From positions 104,455,372-104,519,371 of the forward strand of contig OZ023274.1 in assembly GCA_964007475.1 (NCBI GenBank): a stretch of 64,000 bases of DNA, read 5' to 3'. Below are positions 59,732-64,000 of this stretch, piece by piece. The stretch's first letter is position 1. The number at the start of each line of letters is the position of its first letter. The DNA is from Hybos culiciformis. Taxonomy: Eukaryota; Arthropoda; Insecta; Diptera; Hybotidae. Made by a program: the position numbers and the translations under genes. The notes beneath the pieces are model-generated. The model ran no database searches. It was not told the DNA's origin and worked only from the letters and a program-made list of their open reading frames with translations.

Positions 59732-61045
59732 ATGATAACATTAGCCCGAAAATTGAAAAAAGACAACAATGTCACCACAACAACTACTGGAACTGAAGAA
59801 TCAAATTCAAAGAGAATTTCAATTCGTGACAGACTTTTGGTTAAAGAAGTTCAAGGTAAAAAAAAAAATTTGTGGAGCAAAAACGGTTTGGTACAGAGTT
59901 AGAAGTAAATATAATCGTGACAAATATAGAAGAAGTTTTATTTGGATTTCCGGGCTAAGCTAAACTACAGTTTCCTTGAATCACTCAGAATTGGCTGAAA
60001 CTTGGAGAGAGGGTAGAGGCGTTGCCCAAACTCCCAAAACTGAAATCAACTGGCGCCGCAAATCCCACTGATCAAAAACTAGGCCGCCCGCCCACCGCCT
60101 TGCACCCCGCCTTGCACCCCCGCCTCTTGTTTTAGAACACCCCCTATATATTACAAAAAAATGGGGCAAATCGAGCAAAAAAAAAAATTCCCATACAAAA
60201 TGTATGAAAACTTTGGGGGGCCCTTTCTCCGAAACGGAGCCTTTGCCCCAAGAACTGATTTCAGTTTTGGGAGTTTGGGCACCGCCTCTACCCCCTCCCC
60301 CCTCCAAGTTTCAGTCCATTCTGAGTGGTTCAAGGAAACTGTAGTATCGCCGTTTCTTAAATACCTATTGATAGGCTTAGGGTCAGGCAGGAAGCTTAAA
60401 AGAAAACAAAAATACACTTATTTTTTATTTTGCTAATCTGTTGTTGTTTTTTTTTTTAGAAATGGAACAAACTTTGCCAAATACATGTAAAGTATACTTT
60501 AGCGATCCAAATGTGCTTAGTGAATTTAGTATTACAATATGTCCTGATGAAGGATTCTGGAAAAATGGTTGTTTTAAATTTCAAGTAGTAATCTCTGAGG
60601 AATATAACATGGTGGTAAGAGTTATATACGAAAACAATACTATTATTCTATTTTTTTTTTTTTACCGAATAGGTAATTTCTTCTTTTTTTTTTTTAGCCT
60701 CCAAAAGTGAAATGTTGTACCACATTATGGCATCCAAATATATCAGAAAATGGAGATATATGTCTGTCACTACTTAGGCAAAATTCAATAGACGGACTTG
60801 GTTGGGCTCCAACAAGAAAACTAAAAGATGTCATTTGGGGATTGAATTCTTTATTTACGGTATTTAAAAGTTTTATTTTAATAAGAAGTTATTATTGTTA
60901 CATATTGTAATTATTTTACTTTTAGGATTTATTAAATTTTGATGATCCATTAAATAGTGAAGCAGCTGAACAATATCAAAGAGATAGAAAAGAATTTCAA
61001 GCAAAAGTTCGAGAATACATTATGATACATTGTAGGAAGCAATAA
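59732..61045 (+). CDS. UBE2F: NEDD8-conjugating enzyme UBE2F
   Basis: Four exons: 59732-59855, 60460-60614, 60698-60859, 60926-61045; 186 aa (human 185). It transfers NEDD8 to cullin-5 type ligases in the cytosol and nucleus. The N-terminus [10 protein letters not shown] and [14 protein letters not shown] is the UBE2F-specific extension that docks on the NEDD8 E1. The UBC fold follows with [27 protein letters not shown] (catalytic Cys about residue 115, HPN motif), [19 protein letters not shown] and [15 protein letters not shown]. The N-terminus separates it from UBE2M. Intron 1 contains a complete inverted-repeat transposon. Poly-T tracts precede all acceptors; AATAAA is near 61115. Confidence 0.96.
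59964..60345. mobile_element. Long-TIR MITE in UBE2F intron 1
   Basis: Ends ACTACAGTTTCCTTGAA and TTCAAGGAAACTGTAGT begin an inverted repeat of about 80-90 bp with small gaps (CACTCAGAATTGGCTGAAAC against GTTTCAGTCCATTCTGAGTG, TAGAGGCGTTGCCCAAACTC against GAGTTTGGGCACCGCCTCTA). The centre is GC-rich (CCGCCTTGCACCCC repeated). About 382 bp. Partial copies lie at 4106-4205 and 21080-21240. No clear target duplication. Confidence 0.7.
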
Positions 61046-62009
61046 TTTTATTTATATGTTTTAGTTTTTAAGTTTTAGATATTGTGCTGTACTTGATATT
61101 ATTGCTTTTATTCAATAAAATAAAATTATGCATTATATAGCGTTTAAGTAGAATTTTCGAAACTGTATTAAAGATAAAAATCTGTTATTTTTGTAAGAAA
61201 ATTCAAATATAACTTCAGTACATAATGTGTTTTTCCTTTTGTGAAAAATTAATTAAATTTAATATTTTTCTTAAGATTTTAGGAATAAGTGAATCTCCAA
61301 AAGATTAATTTATAATTTTTAGATATTTATTATGTGTCATGATGATAATAATTTATAAAATTTTACAAATATATTATGTTTTAACTTTTATTCATAGTGT
61401 GTACAAATTTTGGCGAACAAACATTTTTACTTTATGTTACAAAAAATAAATTCTTTTTGATTTGCAAATATTTTCAATTTCGATTTAAAAAAAAACATCA
61501 CTAAGGCTAAAGATATTCCAAACGTGGGAATTAAAAATTAATTTGAAATCTTTAATATAATTATTTCGAAGTCCTTCGGGGTTCATTTACCTTTTTTACA
61601 ACTTTTTAGAATCAAGCCGATAATTAATGTGCAATTTTTCCTATCAAAGCTTAATTTAGTAACATTTAGGAAATCGAAATCGAGACGAGTAACTTTGATT
61701 CAAGGTCTTTTTGTGGGCATATAAAAAAATACAAATTTTCTAACTACCATTTAAAATGGCATTTGAAATAATTAATAAACTTGTAAAAGCATTTTTTTAT
61801 TAATAAATAAACAATTTTATTATTTGGCATTTCTGAGTGTATTAAAATTTCGTAATTAACAATTTATTTTCATATAATGTAAATAACAATTTATTTTAAA
61901 AATGATAATATGAAATGAACAAAACTTTTTTTGTCAATTATTGCAGACTGAATAAGTTTCAACAATTTTTGTAAAATAAATTAAATAACTATAAATAAAA
62001 ATAGTCAGT
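61046..62009. other. Convergent intergenic region UBE2F / Unc-89
   Basis: Nearly 1 kb holding both 3' UTRs. AT-rich, no repeats recognised. Confidence 0.4.
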
Positions 62010-64000
62010 TTATTGTTGTGCTGATAATTCATCTAGAATACTATTTGATCGACATAACTGTCTTGAAGATTGATTTAATGAAGCAATAGCGTCTGATGTA
62101 TTAGATTCTGCTTGTTTCATACTATGATATGCCTCAGAGAATTCCTAGAATAAACATTACATTCAGAAGAAATAAGTATTTCAAAATTGTAGAAAAAATA
62201 GAACGAATAAAATAGGTAAGTAGATACCTTCAGACGATTTCCTAAAAATGTTGCTCTTTCTCTCTTTTTAATCATGTAGTCAGAAGACATTAACCATCTG
62301 TGTTCCAGACACTCCTCGCAGTAAGGTCGTTTGCTAAAAAAAAAATTGTATTAAATTCAAATCTAAAATGAGTTTTGATTTTATATAAAAAAAATTTATA
62401 AGGACTTGGAAAAGAAGATTTCAATTCCAAGGACAAAATAATTTATTTTATTAATTGTAGCCCAAGAAATTTACCTTGGACTTCGCTTGAATAAGTACAT
62501 AATAAATCTTGTAGCTTCAGGCGTTACTTCTTTATAAAGGTTTTCAAACCTATAACGAACAAATGATATGTTTTGCTTTGTTTCGTGATCATTAGCACCT
62601 CTGAATGGACTAATGCCTGATAATAACACGTAAGTCAATGCAGCAACTGACCAAATATCACTTTGAGGAAAGGCTGCTTCATCATTTATTATTTCTGGTG
62701 ATTGGAAATCTAACCATCCATTTGATGAAACTTTAGTTCCTAGCTTTGATACTCTAGTTGCTGAACCGAAATCAATCAATTTTATTTGAACAGAGCGTAC
62801 TGAAGCCATAACAATGTTATCTGGTTGAATATTTAAATGACAATAACCACGCCAGTGCAAATATTGTAAGGCATCTAGAAGTTGTGTTATGATTGTTGAT
62901 ACCATTTGCTCAGAATAATCATGACGGCTGCCTAAAAATGTTAAAATATCTGCACCTTGAAGTTTTTCTTGAACCAAAACAGCAACAGATGGATTTGGTT
63001 TATAAACAGCTAATAAAGCTGGAATTCTTTCATGGCGTAAAGTTCTGAAAACTTCAAACTCCTTTTGAACACTTGCTGCATTATTGTCGTTAATATCAAT
63101 TATTTTAGCGACAACAATAGTGTCAGTAGATTTTAATATTCCTTTGACAATTGTACTAAATTTACCTCGTCCTATTTCCGAAATAAAGTTATACTTATCT
63201 CCGATATTTGATTCATTCCATTCAAGAGTTTCGCGTTCTTTGTGGTAATCAATATGAGGTCTTCTTTCATCAACAATTACTTCCTGTCCTGATTCAGTTA
63301 TCTGTTGCAGATGATGCATTGCATTCGAAATTTTTATTTTGGGTGCGTCTTCTTCACCGGTAGTGTAACTGATTCCTACCCCCATATCGCTCCAACCAAT
63401 TCGATTTCTGGATGCCAGTCTAAATTTATAGGTTGATTTTGGATGCAATCCATGTACCAAATAGAACTCATGATCTATATTATCTGCAATTGTGACCCAC
63501 GAGTCTTCTGGTGCCGATTTATATTGTAAACTGTAGCAAAGGACGGCTGAATGTCCATCGTTACGAGGTTGTTTCCATTTCAGCAATATTTCTGTGCCAC
63601 TAATTTGGGATGATTCAGGTGATTCAGGAGCATCAGGTAAAGATGCATAGACTACCCGACATCTCGCAACAGTTTGACCTACTTTATTCCTGGCAACTGC
63701 TTTGTATATTCCACAATCTGCATGTTTAGCTGGTTCAAATCTTAATATGGAACGACCATCTTCATCGGATAATATTTTAACTCGTTTTCCTTCTTGCAAT
63801 ACCATATCATTGAAAAACCACTGGACGCATGGCTTAGGGTCACCAACAGCAAAACATTGAATTTGACCTGATTCATTCTCGGTAACTGCCAAAGTTTGTG
63901 GCTTTTCTCGGAAGAATGGTGGGTATCCTTCCCGCATAGCTTCGACTTCTCGTTTGGCATCGGCTTCAAGATATTCATCTAATCGTGGGCCTAGTTCTGT
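62010..64000 (-). CDS. Unc-89: Unc-89/obscurin C-terminal region: Ig, FN3, degenerate kinase (partial)
   Basis: Three exons on the minus strand: 64000-62475 (continues outside the window), 62333-62228, 62144-62010, giving the last 588 residues. Order: an I-set Ig domain (FFREKPQTLAVTENESGQIQ.., with W and DCGIYKAVARN), an FN3 domain (LPDAPESP..YKFRLASRNRIGWSD), then a kinase-like domain with GRGKFST, VVAKI and LIDFGSA. The catalytic loop reads HLNIQPDN instead of HRDxxxxN, so the catalytic Asp is replaced and the domain should be a pseudokinase. Ig-FN3-kinase at the very C-terminus matches kinase 2 of Unc-89, a giant muscle M-line protein. A short coiled tail ends in SILDELSAQQ. The Ig/FN3/kinase order is seen; muscle M-line function is from the family. 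Confidence 0.93.

Noticed and set aside
60441..60710. UBE2F exon 2 extended through its intron
   Set aside because: The extension past the GTG|GTAAGA donor encodes a Phe run from the poly-T tract; the spliced form matches UBE2F exactly.

Overview
This is a 64 kb piece of an AT-rich eukaryotic nuclear genome, almost certainly an insect. The genes have short phase-matched introns with GT..AG ends, poly-T tracts before acceptors, and many short inverted-repeat elements. The proteins resemble insect ones: RpL19 and RpL31 look most like dipteran or other holometabolous forms, and there are homologues of rumpelstiltskin, asteroid, Ras64B and Unc-89. I cannot name the order or species from sequence alone.

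Layout. 1-856 (-): 5' part of an unrecognised acidic, Lys/Gln/Ser-rich protein leaving the window. 4431-5353 (+): last two exons of an EAR/EPTP-like protein. 5701-7935 (-): RpL31, whose long intron holds three ~218-nt copies of an H/ACA-snoRNA-like sequence. 10983-12918 (+): uroporphyrinogen decarboxylase, 7 exons. 13814-14391 (-): TMEM234. 15311-17606 (+): hnRNP M/rumpelstiltskin. 20870-24775 (+): asteroid, 8 exons. 26562-28667 (+): UBE3D. 31786-34937 (-): short ORP1/ORP2-type oxysterol-binding protein, 9 exons. 36965-48537 (+): PAS kinase with two alternative last exons and an antisense R-Ras (Ras64B) gene nested in one intron. 50674-53235 (+): RUNDC1. 54944-55360 (-): unrecognised 138-aa protein. 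56834-58999 (+): RpL19. 59732-61045 (+): UBE2F. 62010-64000 (-): C-terminal end of Unc-89/obscurin, a degenerate kinase.

The genes are mostly housekeeping or signalling genes with no operon-like relationship: ribosome (RpL19, RpL31), haem synthesis (UROD), ubiquitin/NEDD8 conjugation (UBE3D, UBE2F), lipid transfer (ORP), RNA binding (rump), kinases (PASK, Unc-89) and a small GTPase. Exon coordinates were worked out by hand from reading-frame continuity and splice sites. Every multi-exon gene listed with complete ends adds up to a whole number of codons.

The space between and inside genes carries many non-autonomous DNA transposons: a PIF/Harbinger-like pair with 3-bp target duplications, two hAT-like elements nested at 8.2-9.1 kb, a long-TIR element in the UBE2F intron with fragments elsewhere, and others. 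There are also decayed non-LTR retrotransposon reverse-transcriptase fragments and several near-perfect hairpins. The most interesting unexplained signals are the RpL31 intronic RNA triplet, the PASK alternative 3' ends, and the hairpins at 22.6 kb and 56.1 kb.
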